Assembly (NCBI GenBank): GCA_026988975.1
Contig: JALSKH010000106.1
Span: 1-54,215 of the forward strand
Origin: Campylobacteraceae bacterium
Lineage (GTDB): Bacteria; Campylobacterota; Campylobacteria; Campylobacterales; Sulfurospirillaceae
Reading direction: 5' to 3'
Length of the DNA stretch: 54,215 nucleotides
Position numbers and translations under genes: made by a program. Positions 7,905 to 17,528 of this stretch are shown here, in pieces. The notes beneath the pieces were generated by a model. That model was not told the origin of the DNA, searched no databases, and saw only the letters and a program-made list of their open reading frames with translations. Each line of letters begins with the position of its first letter. Positions within the stretch are counted from its first letter, which is position 1.

Positions 7905-9998
7905 CTACTCTCCTTGTGCTTGTATAGCCGTGATTGCGACGGTGTTAACGATATCTGCTACCAAACAACCTCTGCTTAGATCGTTTACCGGTTTGTTTAA
8001 ACCTTGCAAAACAGGTCCTATTGCTATAGCGCCTGAACTTCTTTGAACTGCTTTGTATGTATTGTTGCCAGTATTTAGATCTGGAAAGATAAAGACTGTG
8101 GCGCGACCAGCTACTTTTGAATTTGGAAGTTTTGTTTTTGCTACGCTTGCATCTATGGCAGCGTCATATTGTATAGGACCTTCAACCAAAAGTTCTGGCA
8201 TCTTCTCTTTTACTATATTTGTAGCAACTCTTACTTTTTCTACATCATCTCCCTTTCCTGAATCACCTGTGGAGTATGAAAGCATCGCAACTTTTGGGTC
8301 TATTCCAAAGATTTTTGCGGTAGTTGATGAAGTCATAGCTATCTGAGCTAATTGCTCGGCATTTGGGTCTTGATTTACCGCACAATCTCCATAAACCAAA
8401 ACTTTAGTATCTAAACACATGAAAAAGACACTAGATACTATCGAGATGCCCGGCTTTGTTTTTATGATTTGTAAAGCTGGTCTTATAGTATCTTGAGTAG
8501 TATGAATTGCACCTGAAACCATACCATCCGCATCCCCACAATGCACCATCATTGTAGCAAAATAACTGTCAAGCTCTAGTGATTGTTTAGCAATATCGAG
8601 TGTTAAACCCTTTTTCTTTCTTAATTCATAAAAACTATTGATATATTTATCCATAAGAGGTGAAGTTTTGGGGTCTATAAATTTTGCTTTTGTTATATCA
8701 ATTCCAAGAGTTCTGCTCTTTTCCAAAATCTTCTTCTCTTCACCCAAAAGGATAATCTCTGCAACATTTCTTCTTAATAGTATCTCCGTAGCCCTTAAAA
8801 TTCTCTCATCGCTACTCTCTGGCAATACAATCCTCTTTCTATTTGATCTTGCCCTCTCAAAGAGTCCAAACTCAAACATTATAGGTGTTGTAGTATCGCT
8901 TGTGATTTCAGATACTATTTTGTCTCCAAGATAGTTAACATCAACATTTGAAGCAAAAAGTCCCATAGCGAGAGCGATTTTTCGCTCGCTTTGAGGGGTT
9001 ATAGTTGCTGGAACATCTTTTACTTTCATAGCAGTTGTGTAAGTATCTTCTTCTACACTTAAAATCGGCATTGTACATCTATCAAATCCGCTAAAGAGTT
9101 GTTTTATAGATTTATGAGGCAAAAGTCCTCCTGTTAGCAATATGCCTGAGATTGTTGGATAGTTCTTAGAAAAAACAGAACTTAGAGAACCGATGATGAT
9201 ATCTGATCTGTCTCCAGGAACTATGATCAAGTCGCCATCTTCGAGATACTCTAGAAAGTTTTCTAGTTTCATAGCAGCGATTTTACTCTGTTTTACTACT
9301 CTTCTGAGATCTTTTTCCTCTCCTAAAATCTGAATACATCCAAGATTTTTTTTGATTTCCGCAACAGTTGGAGTATCTAGTTCTGTAACCTCTTCCAAAA
9401 GATACACAGGGCTATTTTTCGTATCAAGTGCGAGTAGATTTCCTCGTAACTCATTCGTTATTTTTGGATCAATTCTATTTACAAATGTAGCTATATGTAC
9501 ACAGCCGGCATTTTTGATAGATTCGCTCTCTATTGTGATTTCGTCTATTATCTCTACAACGCTTTTATCTTTGCCTTTTAGAACACTAATGTAAGGAGTC
9601 CCAAGATTTTGTGCTATAGCAAGGTTGATATCAAAGTCCAAGGTGTGAGAAAAGGATGAATTGTGAAGTCCCTCTACTACGACAAAATCATACTCTCTCT
9701 CAAGTTTTTTGTATTTTTCGAGTAGGGACTCTATAAAGTAGTTGTATCGATCTTCAGCCAAAAACTTCTCTACTTCGTGTGTAGAAAAACCATAACAATT
9801 TTCATAACTCATGTCCAGTGAATACTTTTCTAAAACAAAAGAGATGTCGTGATCTCTCTCGCCCAAATCATCGATAACAGGTCGAAAAAATGCAACTTTT
9901 CCCAACTTTCCTTTTAAAAGCTCCATGATTCCCATCGTGATAATTAAGCTACCAGTTGCCGGCTCCAATGACGATATGTATATACTGTCTGACTTCAT
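7905..9998 (-). CDS. pta: Phosphate acetyltransferase, long form
   Basis: This 697-residue enzyme interconverts acetyl-CoA and acetyl phosphate. It has the three-part long-Pta layout: an N-terminal P-loop-type domain, a central DRTGG-like domain (DLIIVPGDRSDIIIGSL near residue 265) and the C-terminal PTA_PTB catalytic domain (RIVLPESSDERILRA, VHCGDADGMVSGAIHTTQDT). The start at 9998 is preferred over the track start at 10022 because GGGGAG precedes it. The N-terminal P-loop reads EPATGSLIIT, without the usual GK pair, so nucleotide binding there may be lost. It is the first gene of pta-ackA. Confidence 0.95.
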   Translation of the reverse strand: MKSDSIYISSLEPATGSLIITMGIMELLKGKLGKVAFFRPVIDDLGERDHDISFVLEKYSLDMSYENCYGFSTHEVEKFLAEDRYNYFIESLLEKYKKLEREYDFVVVEGLHNSSFSHTLDFDINLAIAQNLGTPYISVLKGKDKSVVEIIDEITIESESIKNAGCVHIATFVNRIDPKITNELRGNLLALDTKNSPVYLLEEVTELDTPTVAEIKKNLGCIQILGEEKDLRRVVKQSKIAAMKLENFLEYLEDGDLIIVPGDRSDIIIGSLSSVFSKNYPTISGILLTGGLLPHKSIKQLFSGFDRCTMPILSVEEDTYTTAMKVKDVPATITPQSERKIALAMGLFASNVDVNYLGDKIVSEITSDTTTPIMFEFGLFERARSNRKRIVLPESSDERILRATEILLRRNVAEIILLGEEKKILEKSRTLGIDITKAKFIDPKTSPLMDKYINSFYELRKKKGLTLDIAKQSLELDSYFATMMVHCGDADGMVSGAIHTTQDTIRPALQIIKTKPGISIVSSVFFMCLDTKVLVYGDCAVNQDPNAEQLAQIAMTSSTTAKIFGIDPKVAMLSYSTGDSGKGDDVEKVRVATNIVKEKMPELLVEGPIQYDAAIDASVAKTKLPNSKVAGRATVFIFPDLNTGNNTYKAVQRSSGAIAIGPVLQGLNKPVNDLSRGCLVADIVNTVAITAIQAQGE

Positions 9999-10087
9999 AC
10001 TGCTCTCCCCTTTAAATTCCATTTTTTATATTTTTACAATCATACTATATTAACATAACAAATGTATAATAAAAGATAATTAAAATT

Positions 10088-11521
10088 TTACATAAAGGTA
10101 GGGGCGTCATTTGAAAAGAGTATCAAATCTCCTGCTGTTGTATGCTCTGCTAGTATATCCTGAAGCTTATCTTTATCTTGAAGTATGATTTTTTGAGCTT
10201 TTTTGATATTTTGATTTAAAATCTTTTGATTTGTTTTTCCTGTTATGATGACAATGTCAAATATCTCATCTATCTTGTTTGCTAGCTTTATATTTGAATT
10301 TTCACTGCTTTCAACTATGCCAGGAGTTATGATGACTTTTCTTCCGTCGTAAGTCGATACGAGTTCGTAAGAGCTTAACATTCCTTGTAAGTTTCCGTTA
10401 AAACTGTCATCTATGATCATCTTTTTGTTTGCTTCTATCTTTTGAAGTCTATGTTCAACTCCTTGAAGTTTTTGAATAGATTGTTTTATATTTGACAAAC
10501 TAATTTTAAGATATAGTGCGGTTAAAATGACAACTTCTAGATTATTTGCATTGAAGCTACCCAAAAGCTGAGTGTGAAATCTTTCAGTTTTCTTATCTAT
10601 ATTTAACTCAAAATCTATACCGTCTAAGTCTGCATTCAAAATCTTAATCTCATCCCCGTAGATGAGCATATTTGGCTCTTTTTTTACATTTGCGCTTGCA
10701 TGTACAAAAGATTTTTCAACTCGGTTTGAATTTAGAAGCTCCATCTTTGTGTCCCTTATGTTTTGCAGGGTCTTAAAGTACTCTATATGCTGTTCACCGA
10801 TCTCGCCGACTATGCAGATGTGAGGATTTATAAATCTTGCTATCTCGTCTATGTCTCCCCTATTTCTAGCCCCTGCTTCAACTATATAGAAATCGATATC
10901 GTTACTTAGATTGTCGTTTATATCTTTGATGATTCCAGCTAGCGTATTGACGCTTCTGGGGGTTTTATAGACTCTGTATTTGGTCGAAATAACGCTATAG
11001 AGAAAGTTTTTTATACTGGTTTTTCCATAGCTAGCAGTAATGGCTATGATCTTTAAGTTTTTATTTGAGTTTAGTTTTGTCAATGCGCTTTTTTTGAAAC
11101 CATAAAAGAGAATTTTTTCATATAGAAAACTAGCAAGATATGAGAAAAACAGAGGCAAAAATACTCCATAAATCATACATTTTGTACTTAAAAAACAGAG
11201 TGCATCTTGAAAAATAGTGGCTAAAATTAAAAAGGCAAAAAATCTCTTTACTCTAGGTGTAAAGATAAGCTTTTTATCTAGTTTTCTTTGCCACAGCACT
11301 ATAGTCGGAACTAGTAGCAGATAAAAATAAAACAGAAAATACAAACCACTTATATAGTAAACAAAGATAGGCACGATAAAAAAGTAAAAATGCCAATCAT
11401 ATCTATTAAAATGCAGAACTACTCTCTCTATTTTGTAACTATACCACTGCATTGCACTCATAAAATAGTACCCTAGTGTTAAAACAAACAGAAAATGAGT
11501 AAAAAGATAAAAATATTGCAA
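10088..11521 (-). CDS. murF: UDP-N-acetylmuramoyl-tripeptide--D-Ala-D-Ala ligase, membrane-anchored
   Basis: This 477-residue Mur ligase adds D-Ala-D-Ala to the UDP-MurNAc tripeptide. The ATP-binding loop is IAITASYGKTS near residue 160, and the family block DDSFNGNLQG lies near 355. The first 140 residues hold four or five hydrophobic segments (YFYLFTHFLFVLTLGYYF and others). That N-terminal membrane part is known in campylobacterial MurF and absent from E. coli MurF. It follows the hydrolase gene directly and shares an operon with ddl, which makes its dipeptide substrate. Confidence 0.94.
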   Translation of the reverse strand: MQYFYLFTHFLFVLTLGYYFMSAMQWYSYKIERVVLHFNRYDWHFYFFIVPIFVYYISGLYFLFYFYLLLVPTIVLWQRKLDKKLIFTPRVKRFFAFLILATIFQDALCFLSTKCMIYGVFLPLFFSYLASFLYEKILFYGFKKSALTKLNSNKNLKIIAITASYGKTSIKNFLYSVISTKYRVYKTPRSVNTLAGIIKDINDNLSNDIDFYIVEAGARNRGDIDEIARFINPHICIVGEIGEQHIEYFKTLQNIRDTKMELLNSNRVEKSFVHASANVKKEPNMLIYGDEIKILNADLDGIDFELNIDKKTERFHTQLLGSFNANNLEVVILTALYLKISLSNIKQSIQKLQGVEHRLQKIEANKKMIIDDSFNGNLQGMLSSYELVSTYDGRKVIITPGIVESSENSNIKLANKIDEIFDIVIITGKTNQKILNQNIKKAQKIILQDKDKLQDILAEHTTAGDLILFSNDAPTFM

Positions 11522-12238
11522 CTATAAATCCTCCCTAAAATCTTGACAAATTTGTTCAGTATTTTTCAAAAAGAAGAAATGATCACCTTCGTAAACTCTA
11601 AGCTTACTATTTTTAATAAAAGAGTTTATCTTTAAAGCATTGTTTAGCGGCACTGCCCTATCCTCTTTACCCCAGTATATTAGAGCTCTATTTTTAAAAT
11701 TTACAAAGATAGGGCTAAAATCTTCATCTACAACTTTTTTAAGAGTCTCGTACATTGTTTGGCTAAGCCCCTCTATATCTTTTGTAGCAAATATTTTGTA
11801 CAAAGAGTTTCCAACTATAGGCTTTAGAAGTTTAAATAGTTTGATTTTTACTCTTGTTTTTATGCTTTTTGGATTTTTTATTCCAGCACTGCTTAAAAGA
11901 ACCAAAACTTTCGGATTAAGCAAAGTGGCAACTTTACCGCCAAAAGAGTGACCAAAGATGACATTTTTCTCTACATGTAGAATTTGCAAAAATGTATCTA
12001 CTATATCCGCATACTCTTTTGTATTTAAAGGATGGATGATACTAGAGTTTCCAAAACCTGGTAAATCTATAAATAGCAGCTTATATTCACTTAAATACTT
12101 TAAAAATGAATCTCTCATTATCTCTTTACTGCTTCCCCAGCCATGCAAAAATATCAAAGTATCTTTCTTACTATTGTTATGTATCTCATAACTAATACTA
12201 TAGTTTATGCTGCTATAAGTAACTTCTTTTAGAGCCAT
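11522..12238 (-). CDS. Alpha/beta hydrolase
   Basis: This 238-residue protein has the alpha/beta-hydrolase fold signatures: LIFLHGWGSS for the oxyanion region, FGHSFGG with nucleophile Ser98, an acidic residue in YWGKEDRAVP and a late histidine in EGDHFFF. The triad looks complete, so it should be an active serine hydrolase, but the substrate cannot be read from sequence. The equivalent gene sits between the ddl region and murF in C. jejuni (Cj0796c, from memory). The start shares a base with the antitoxin stop (TAATG), so translation is probably coupled. Confidence 0.88.
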   Translation of the reverse strand: MALKEVTYSSINYSISYEIHNNSKKDTLIFLHGWGSSKEIMRDSFLKYLSEYKLLFIDLPGFGNSSIIHPLNTKEYADIVDTFLQILHVEKNVIFGHSFGGKVATLLNPKVLVLLSSAGIKNPKSIKTRVKIKLFKLLKPIVGNSLYKIFATKDIEGLSQTMYETLKKVVDEDFSPIFVNFKNRALIYWGKEDRAVPLNNALKINSFIKNSKLRVYEGDHFFFLKNTEQICQDFREDL

Positions 12239-12453
12239 TATCTTTTTGTCTTTTTGTAAATTTTTTCTAAAATCTCCATGGCATCGACTAATTTTTCATA
12301 CCTATCCACGCTTATCATCACCGCATCGAAGTTGCCATTTTTTACAATCACTACTTTCTCTTTCTCTTTTCTTGATATACTTTTTAAAACTGAACTGAAG
12401 TTTCTAACAGCATCAGTAGCTGTCATTATCTCATCTTTTGTGTAGGAAATCAT
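12238..12453 (-). CDS. Phd/YefM-type antitoxin without an adjacent toxin
   Basis: This 71-residue protein has the Phd/YefM pattern: ATDAVRNFSSVLKSI near the N-terminus, KVVIVKNGNFDAVMISVDRYEKL, and a helical tail (EILEKIYKKTKR). Members bind DNA through the N-terminus and neutralise a toxin with the C-terminus. No RelE, ParE or Doc gene lies on either side; the neighbours are ddl and a hydrolase. The ATG at 12453 is preferred over the track start at 12474 because GGAG lies eight bases before it. A perfect 10-bp palindrome and a -10 box lie just upstream. The same position holds a small gene (Cj0797c, from memory) in C. jejuni. Confidence 0.85.
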   Translation of the reverse strand: MISYTKDEIMTATDAVRNFSSVLKSISRKEKEKVVIVKNGNFDAVMISVDRYEKLVDAMEILEKIYKKTKR

Positions 12454-12465
12454 ATCAGTAGCTCC

Positions 12466-12491
12466 ATAATACATATAATTTTATGTATTAT
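12466..12491 (-). promoter_or_regulatory. Palindromic operator overlapping a -10 box upstream of the antitoxin
   Basis: The arms ATAATACATA and TATGTATTAT are perfect 10-bp inverted repeats around the six bases TAATTT. On the minus strand the distal arm overlaps a perfect TATAAT (12487-12492). The element lies between the ddl stop and the antitoxin start. A protein bound here would block the promoter, as expected for antitoxin autoregulation. With no G or C run and no T tract it is a poor terminator. Confidence 0.55.
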
Positions 12492-12495
12492 AAGA

Positions 12496-13530
12496 TTATT
12501 TTCCTTTTGCGGAGTTTATTTTGTCTATGTATCTATATAAATGAGGAACAGCTATAGTTAGTGGCAAATGATTTGAGAGGTCTTTTATAGTTTTGTCGAA
12601 ATCATCAAATAGATAATTTGCCAGACTTCCCGGAACTGGGTTTATCTCGTTTATATATACCTCATCATTTAACACGAAAAAATCACATCTTATGAGAGAT
12701 CCGGCAAAAAGAGGCTCGTAGAGTTTTTTAAATGAATTTTCTATCTTTTTAACCATATCTTCACTTATTTGAGCTTCGTTTACTCTTTTTGTTCTTGAAA
12801 AATCAAGATACTTTTTATCAAAATCCAAAAACTCCTCTTTTTGAGGCTCTTCTATGATAGAAAATATATATTTATCACTCTTGCAACCTGCTAGATTATA
12901 CTCCTTAATCCCTTCGATAAAAGGCTCAATCAAAACTTGGGAGTCAAATTCAAATGCAACATCTAGTGCATAGTCTAGTTCATATTGTGATTTAACAATA
13001 CTTATGCCGATAGAGCTTCCAAGTCTTGTAGGTTTGATGATGACAGGGTATTTTAGAGATAAAACTCTCTCTTCGCCCCTTTGTAGAGTTTGGTACTCTA
13101 GTGTTTTAACTCCAAACTCTTTAGCATAAAGTTTTGTTAAGAGCTTATTAAAGCTGATGACGCTAGCTTCAACTCTTGGACCAATGTATTTTATGTTGAA
13201 AAAATTTAGCAGAGCAGGTATCGTTCCATCTTCTCCATCTTTGCCATGAATTACATTTAAAAGAAAATCAAACTCTATCTTTTTTTCACCCATGAAATTT
13301 TTTTGAAAGAAGCCATCTTTTTTCAAATCCAGCTTTTTATCTTTTTTATATTCGCCAGAACTAAATCTTTTGGCTGTGATTTTATCGGTTGGAATCAGAT
13401 AAAAATCTCTACTATAATCACAAAAAATGTAAATCAACTCACTTTTTAAAACCTTTTTAAGGGCGATAGCGCTGACTACACTTATCTCATGTTCAAAACT
13501 GTTTGCTCCAAAAAGAATGGCAATTTTCAT
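12496..13530 (-). CDS. ddl: D-alanine--D-alanine ligase
   Basis: This 344-residue ATP-grasp enzyme joins two D-alanines for peptidoglycan synthesis. Recognised motifs are AILFGANSFEHEISVVSA at the N-terminus, IHGKDGEDGTIPALL, PVIIKPTRLGSSIGI in the ATP-grasp and INEINPVPGSLA for metal binding. It lies four bases after ruvA and heads toward murF, the enzyme that uses its product. Length and motifs are normal. Confidence 0.97.
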   Translation of the reverse strand: MKIAILFGANSFEHEISVVSAIALKKVLKSELIYIFCDYSRDFYLIPTDKITAKRFSSGEYKKDKKLDLKKDGFFQKNFMGEKKIEFDFLLNVIHGKDGEDGTIPALLNFFNIKYIGPRVEASVISFNKLLTKLYAKEFGVKTLEYQTLQRGEERVLSLKYPVIIKPTRLGSSIGISIVKSQYELDYALDVAFEFDSQVLIEPFIEGIKEYNLAGCKSDKYIFSIIEEPQKEEFLDFDKKYLDFSRTKRVNEAQISEDMVKKIENSFKKLYEPLFAGSLIRCDFFVLNDEVYINEINPVPGSLANYLFDDFDKTIKDLSNHLPLTIAVPHLYRYIDKINSAKGK

Positions 13531-13534
13531 TTAA

Positions 13535-14092
13535 TTATCCTAGTTTTTTTAGAGCTTCTTTTATCAACTCTGTTGTATTTGTGCTTTTGCATGTAGCCAA
13601 AACTTTTTTAATCCTATCTTTCTTGAAGCCTAAACTCTCTAGTGCTTGTGTGGCTTCATTTTTATAACTGTTTTGAGAGGTTGATTGGAGAGAATTAAGT
13701 GAGAAATCACTGAGTTCTACCAATATCCTTTTCGCACTTTTAGGTCCAATTCCCGGCACTAAAGTAAAAGAGTTTATATCCCCATTTGCAAGTGCAGTTG
13801 CAAAATCATACGGACTAAGAGTTGAACATATCGCCAAAGCAGTAGATGGACCGATTCCATTGAGTTTTATGACTGTGTCAAATACATTTTTCTCATCACT
13901 ATCCAAAAAACCAAACAAAGAGTGACGATCTTCGCGAATGATTTGCGTTACATGCAAAGATACATCTACACTATCTATCTTTGAGGATGTAAACAAAGAG
14001 ACTTTGACTTCGTATGTTAGTCCCGAAAGCAACTCTACATGCAGAAGCGTTGGCTCTTTTTTTACTATTTTGCCCTTGATTCCTACGATCAT
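13535..14092 (-). CDS. ruvA: Holliday junction branch migration protein RuvA
   Basis: This 185-residue protein has all three RuvA domains: the OB-fold ([20 protein letters not shown]), tandem helix-hairpin-helix motifs ([16 protein letters not shown] and [19 protein letters not shown]) and the short C-terminal domain that contacts RuvB ([19 protein letters not shown]). It forms the tetramer that holds the four-way junction for RuvB. It is embedded in a wall-synthesis operon 13 bases after the FapA-like gene, as in Campylobacter. ruvB is not in the window. Confidence 0.97.
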   Translation of the reverse strand: MIVGIKGKIVKKEPTLLHVELLSGLTYEVKVSLFTSSKIDSVDVSLHVTQIIREDRHSLFGFLDSDEKNVFDTVIKLNGIGPSTALAICSTLSPYDFATALANGDINSFTLVPGIGPKSAKRILVELSDFSLNSLQSTSQNSYKNEATQALESLGFKKDRIKKVLATCKSTNTTELIKEALKKLG

Positions 14093-14105
14093 AAAGCACC
14101 TCCAA

Positions 14106-16028
14106 TCACTTTGTGTACTCGCTTGATCTTTTTATTTCAAAATTTTCATCTTCTATTCTGTTTAGAGTGATCTCTCTGATGATTTCATTCTCTTTTGTGT
14201 TGTATGTTACTTCTATAGGTGGAGAAATTAGCTTGAATTTTATCTCGTTGTACTCTTTCCAAACACCATGATTTATGATCTTGGCACTAAAAATCTGATT
14301 TTGAGCAGATTGAAGTTCTTCATTTAATGAAACCAATTTCTGTTTTTTATTTTTAAAGTCTCTGAGAATAGTGTTGTATTCATTAACCATTTTTTGATAC
14401 TCTTTTATTTTTGCCAATAAAGAAGTTGGAGGTGTTTTTCCATCATTTTTAAGTTCTAATATCTTATTTTTTATCTCTTCAACAACACTTTTATTGTTGT
14501 CTATCAGTCTCTTTTTTGCTTCTAAGATTTTAGGGATTGGTTTGAGTGAAATATTATATTTTTTTATACTCTTCTTAATCTCTTCAACTTTTATATTGTA
14601 CTGTTTTGTAGCTCTTGGATCTATTGCTATCTTATTATTGTTTCCTTTGACTTTTTGTATATCTACAAGATGGCTGGCTCTTATGAATGCATTTGAAGTA
14701 AGATTTTCTATATATATCTCTTTTCCAATAATTTCGCCTCCTATTACATCTTTAATTTTAATTTTTTTTCCATAGACTGTACCACCTTCTAACCTGTTGA
14801 TTTCTATGGTCTTACCATTCGCACTTCCTCTGTGTACTGAAATTTTTATATCTTGAGCATCTATTGTGGCAGTTTTATGTGTTTGGCCTTTGATTTCAAC
14901 AATATTTGCTTTTATGGTGGCACCACTAGCCACATTTCCTTCAACATGTAGTTCAGAAGTTTCTACACTCATGCCAGGACCTATCGCATCTTTAAATATG
15001 TCGTTCTCCTTGATGCTGATCTTCACATCTGCATCCAAATCCGTTTCTATAGATCCGGTTGATTTAAAATCTACAGATTCTATCTCCATCTTGTCTTGTA
15101 TATCATATATCCCATTTTCAAAATTTACATAACCATTTTTATTTGCTATGTACAAAATTTTGCTATCATCTTCTTTTTTGATTATATTTTCAGTATGATT
15201 TATATCTATACTGTTTTGGGACATCGGTTCTTTGACACTTAAGAATCTACCCTGACAATTTCTTCCAGGTATGCCAGATTGTGGTTTTATATACTCTATA
15301 ACAACATCTCCCTTGGAAACAGCCAGAATAAAACCTCTACGAGAATAATCAACTCTTCCTTGTTTATCTTTCACTTTAACTCTGTTTTTATAGTGATATA
15401 TGATTTTGTCATCTATTGCACTTACTTTATCTAAGCCTTGGCAGGCGACAAACATAGAGTCAATTTCCAAAAAGTTTTTTACTCTAATGCTTGCAACAAC
15501 TTTTTTAACCTCTTTGTGCATGTTTTCATCTCGAAGACCTACAAGTATATTTGAGCGAACTTTTTTTGTATTTATGGTTTCAATAATTCTTTGCTCAAGT
15601 TTTGAAAAATATTTTACATCTAGATTTTTTTTAATAGTTGCTACTACTTTTGTTAGAGATTTATTACCACTTAGTATAATACTTGGCACTATTTCATCCT
15701 GATTTTCATCACTTTTTTTGTATATTTCTACCTTATAGTGTTGCTTTATCTTTAAATCTGGATTTAGAAGAAAATCATTATCGTTAAAGATATCCTTATT
15801 TTTTTCATCTAATTCTTTAAATTCGTCGCCTTTATGATTTTTGTATGCCGTTGTAACTTTTAAAACTCTAAAAGATAGTTCATTTGGATTTAAATTATTC
15901 GATGAGGCAACATTTTTTATCTCATCAGTAATATTTTGAGTATCGATAATAACAGATTTAAAATCACTTTTGGATTTTCCATTTTGCTCTATATTTTTAT
16001 TGTCCGTACTTTTGCTAAATAAACCCAA
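14106..16028 (-). CDS. FapA/DUF342 family protein
   Basis: This 640-residue cytoplasmic protein has the DUF342/FapA layout. A long N-terminal region leads to a glycine-rich beta-helical middle (about residues 220-470, with [15 protein letters not shown] and repeated [20 protein letters not shown] turns). A coiled coil follows at about 490-600, then a short beta tail. The start codon is TTG, preceded by AAAGGAT. The biochemical role of DUF342 proteins is poorly known. The gene leads the minus-strand operon to murF and is divergent from murJ. C. jejuni Cj0800c holds the same position (from memory). Confidence 0.85.
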   Translation of the reverse strand: MGLFSKSTDNKNIEQNGKSKSDFKSVIIDTQNITDEIKNVASSNNLNPNELSFRVLKVTTAYKNHKGDEFKELDEKNKDIFNDNDFLLNPDLKIKQHYKVEIYKKSDENQDEIVPSIILSGNKSLTKVVATIKKNLDVKYFSKLEQRIIETINTKKVRSNILVGLRDENMHKEVKKVVASIRVKNFLEIDSMFVACQGLDKVSAIDDKIIYHYKNRVKVKDKQGRVDYSRRGFILAVSKGDVVIEYIKPQSGIPGRNCQGRFLSVKEPMSQNSIDINHTENIIKKEDDSKILYIANKNGYVNFENGIYDIQDKMEIESVDFKSTGSIETDLDADVKISIKENDIFKDAIGPGMSVETSELHVEGNVASGATIKANIVEIKGQTHKTATIDAQDIKISVHRGSANGKTIEINRLEGGTVYGKKIKIKDVIGGEIIGKEIYIENLTSNAFIRASHLVDIQKVKGNNNKIAIDPRATKQYNIKVEEIKKSIKKYNISLKPIPKILEAKKRLIDNNKSVVEEIKNKILELKNDGKTPPTSLLAKIKEYQKMVNEYNTILRDFKNKKQKLVSLNEELQSAQNQIFSAKIINHGVWKEYNEIKFKLISPPIEVTYNTKENEIIREITLNRIEDENFEIKRSSEYTK

Positions 16029-16066
16029 AATAAAATCCTTTCAAATAGTTGCATAAAAATCTTGTT

Positions 16067-16072
16067 ATTATA
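16067..16072 (-). promoter_or_regulatory. Extended -10 promoter of the fapA-like/ruvA/ddl operon
   Basis: On the minus strand the sequence TTGTATAATAAC gives a perfect TATAAT with an upstream TG (extended -10). It lies about 40 bases before the TTG start of the FapA-like gene. Position and match are good for a housekeeping promoter of the operon. Confidence 0.55.
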
Positions 16073-16124
16073 CAATAATTAAGATAAAAGCTCCATTTAA
16101 CGCTCATTTTGATAAAATGTAGAT

Positions 16125-17528
16125 ATGTTTTTAAGATCATTTTTTACAAATAGTATCGGTATATTGGTTTCAAGGGTATTTGGTTTTATCAGAGATTTGC
16201 TAACGGCTTCGATTTTGGGAGCAAATATATATAGCGATATATTTTTTGTAGCCTTTAAATTACCAAATCTTTTTAGAAGAGTCTTTGCTGAGGGGGCATT
16301 TACACAAAGCTTTATACCAAACTTTGCAAAAGCTAGAAAAAAGTCTCTTTTTGCTTATAGAATTTTTACAAGATTTATCCTTTTTTTGATTGTTTTTGCT
16401 ATCATTGTTACTATTTTTAGTGACTTTTTCACAAAGCTCATCGCTATTGGATTTGACCAAAAGAGTGTAAAGTTGGCTTCTTCATTTGTAGCTATCAACT
16501 TTTACTACTTGCCCCTTATATTTTGCGTCTCGTTTTTTGCTGCACTTTTGCAATATAAAAATCACTTTGCAACGACAGCTTTTTCAACCACGCTTTTAAA
16601 CATATCTATAATCACTGCACTTTTACTAAGCAGAGGATTGGATAAGCGAGATATCGTATATGCCATGAGTTATGCAGTTTTGACTGGAGGTGTTTTGCAA
16701 GTTGTTGCTCATCTAATCGCTTTACGACAAAAAAGGCTTTTGAGAATTTTTTTAGTTGGTTACAGGCTCTCTAAAAAAATAGAAAAACAGAATCAATCGA
16801 AAATATTTTACAAATCTTTTTTTCATGCGATAATAGGAAACTCAACTGCTCAATTTTCTGCTTTCTTAGATACTTGGCTGGCTAGTTTTTTGGCAAGCGG
16901 GAGTATCAGTTATCTGTATTATGGTAACAGAGTATTTCAACTTCCGCTAGCTCTTTTTGCTATAGCGTTGAGTGTTGGAATTTTTCCTAAAATCGCAAAA
17001 ATGCTTAAAATCAAAGATGAAGAGAGTGCCAAAATGCTCTTAAAAAAGGCATTTTGGTTTTTAGCTTTTCTTCTTTCTGTATCTATGGTCGGCGGATTGA
17101 TTTTGAGCAATGAGATCGTAAAACTTCTTTTTCAAAGAGGCTCATTTACTCATATAAATGCCATACATACTTCAAGAGTTCTAAGCATGTATCTTATCGG
17201 TCTTTTGCCATTTGGACTGTCAAAAATCTTCTCACTGTGGCTCTACTCCAAAAATCAACAAAATGTAGCAGCAAAAATTTCACTCTATTCGCTTGGGGCA
17301 AATATAACTCTTTCACTCGTACTCATAAAACCTTTTGGCGTGGCAGGATTGGCACTTGCTAGCTCCATTTCAGGATTTGTACTGCTCTTTTTTACCGTCA
17401 AAGCATTTGGTGTAAAACAATTTTTAGATATAATCTCTTTTAAAAAAATTATACTGCTTTTTATGGTAATTTCGGTGGAAATTGCTGTTTTGCTCTTATT
17501 TAAGGAAATGATAAATGTATATATTTGA
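16125..17528 (+). CDS. murJ: Lipid II flippase MurJ
   Basis: This 467-residue polytopic membrane protein of the MurJ/MviN family moves lipid II across the inner membrane. The N-terminal family block is [20 protein letters not shown], followed by [20 protein letters not shown]. Later blocks include [21 protein letters not shown] and [10 protein letters not shown]. About 13 hydrophobic segments are visible. No ribosome binding site precedes the ATG. GATAAAATG ends only a few bases before it, so the message may be very short-leadered or leaderless. It overlaps cysS by 14 bases. Confidence 0.96.
   Translation: MFLRSFFTNSIGILVSRVFGFIRDLLTASILGANIYSDIFFVAFKLPNLFRRVFAEGAFTQSFIPNFAKARKKSLFAYRIFTRFILFLIVFAIIVTIFSDFFTKLIAIGFDQKSVKLASSFVAINFYYLPLIFCVSFFAALLQYKNHFATTAFSTTLLNISIITALLLSRGLDKRDIVYAMSYAVLTGGVLQVVAHLIALRQKRLLRIFLVGYRLSKKIEKQNQSKIFYKSFFHAIIGNSTAQFSAFLDTWLASFLASGSISYLYYGNRVFQLPLALFAIALSVGIFPKIAKMLKIKDEESAKMLLKKAFWFLAFLLSVSMVGGLILSNEIVKLLFQRGSFTHINAIHTSRVLSMYLIGLLPFGLSKIFSLWLYSKNQQNVAAKISLYSLGANITLSLVLIKPFGVAGLALASSISGFVLLFFTVKAFGVKQFLDIISFKKIILLFMVISVEIAVLLLFKEMINVYI

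Noticed and set aside
12238-12453. Complete toxin-antitoxin module
   Set aside because: Only the antitoxin-like gene is present. The neighbours are a D-Ala ligase and a full-length alpha/beta hydrolase with a catalytic triad, neither of which is a known toxin fold.
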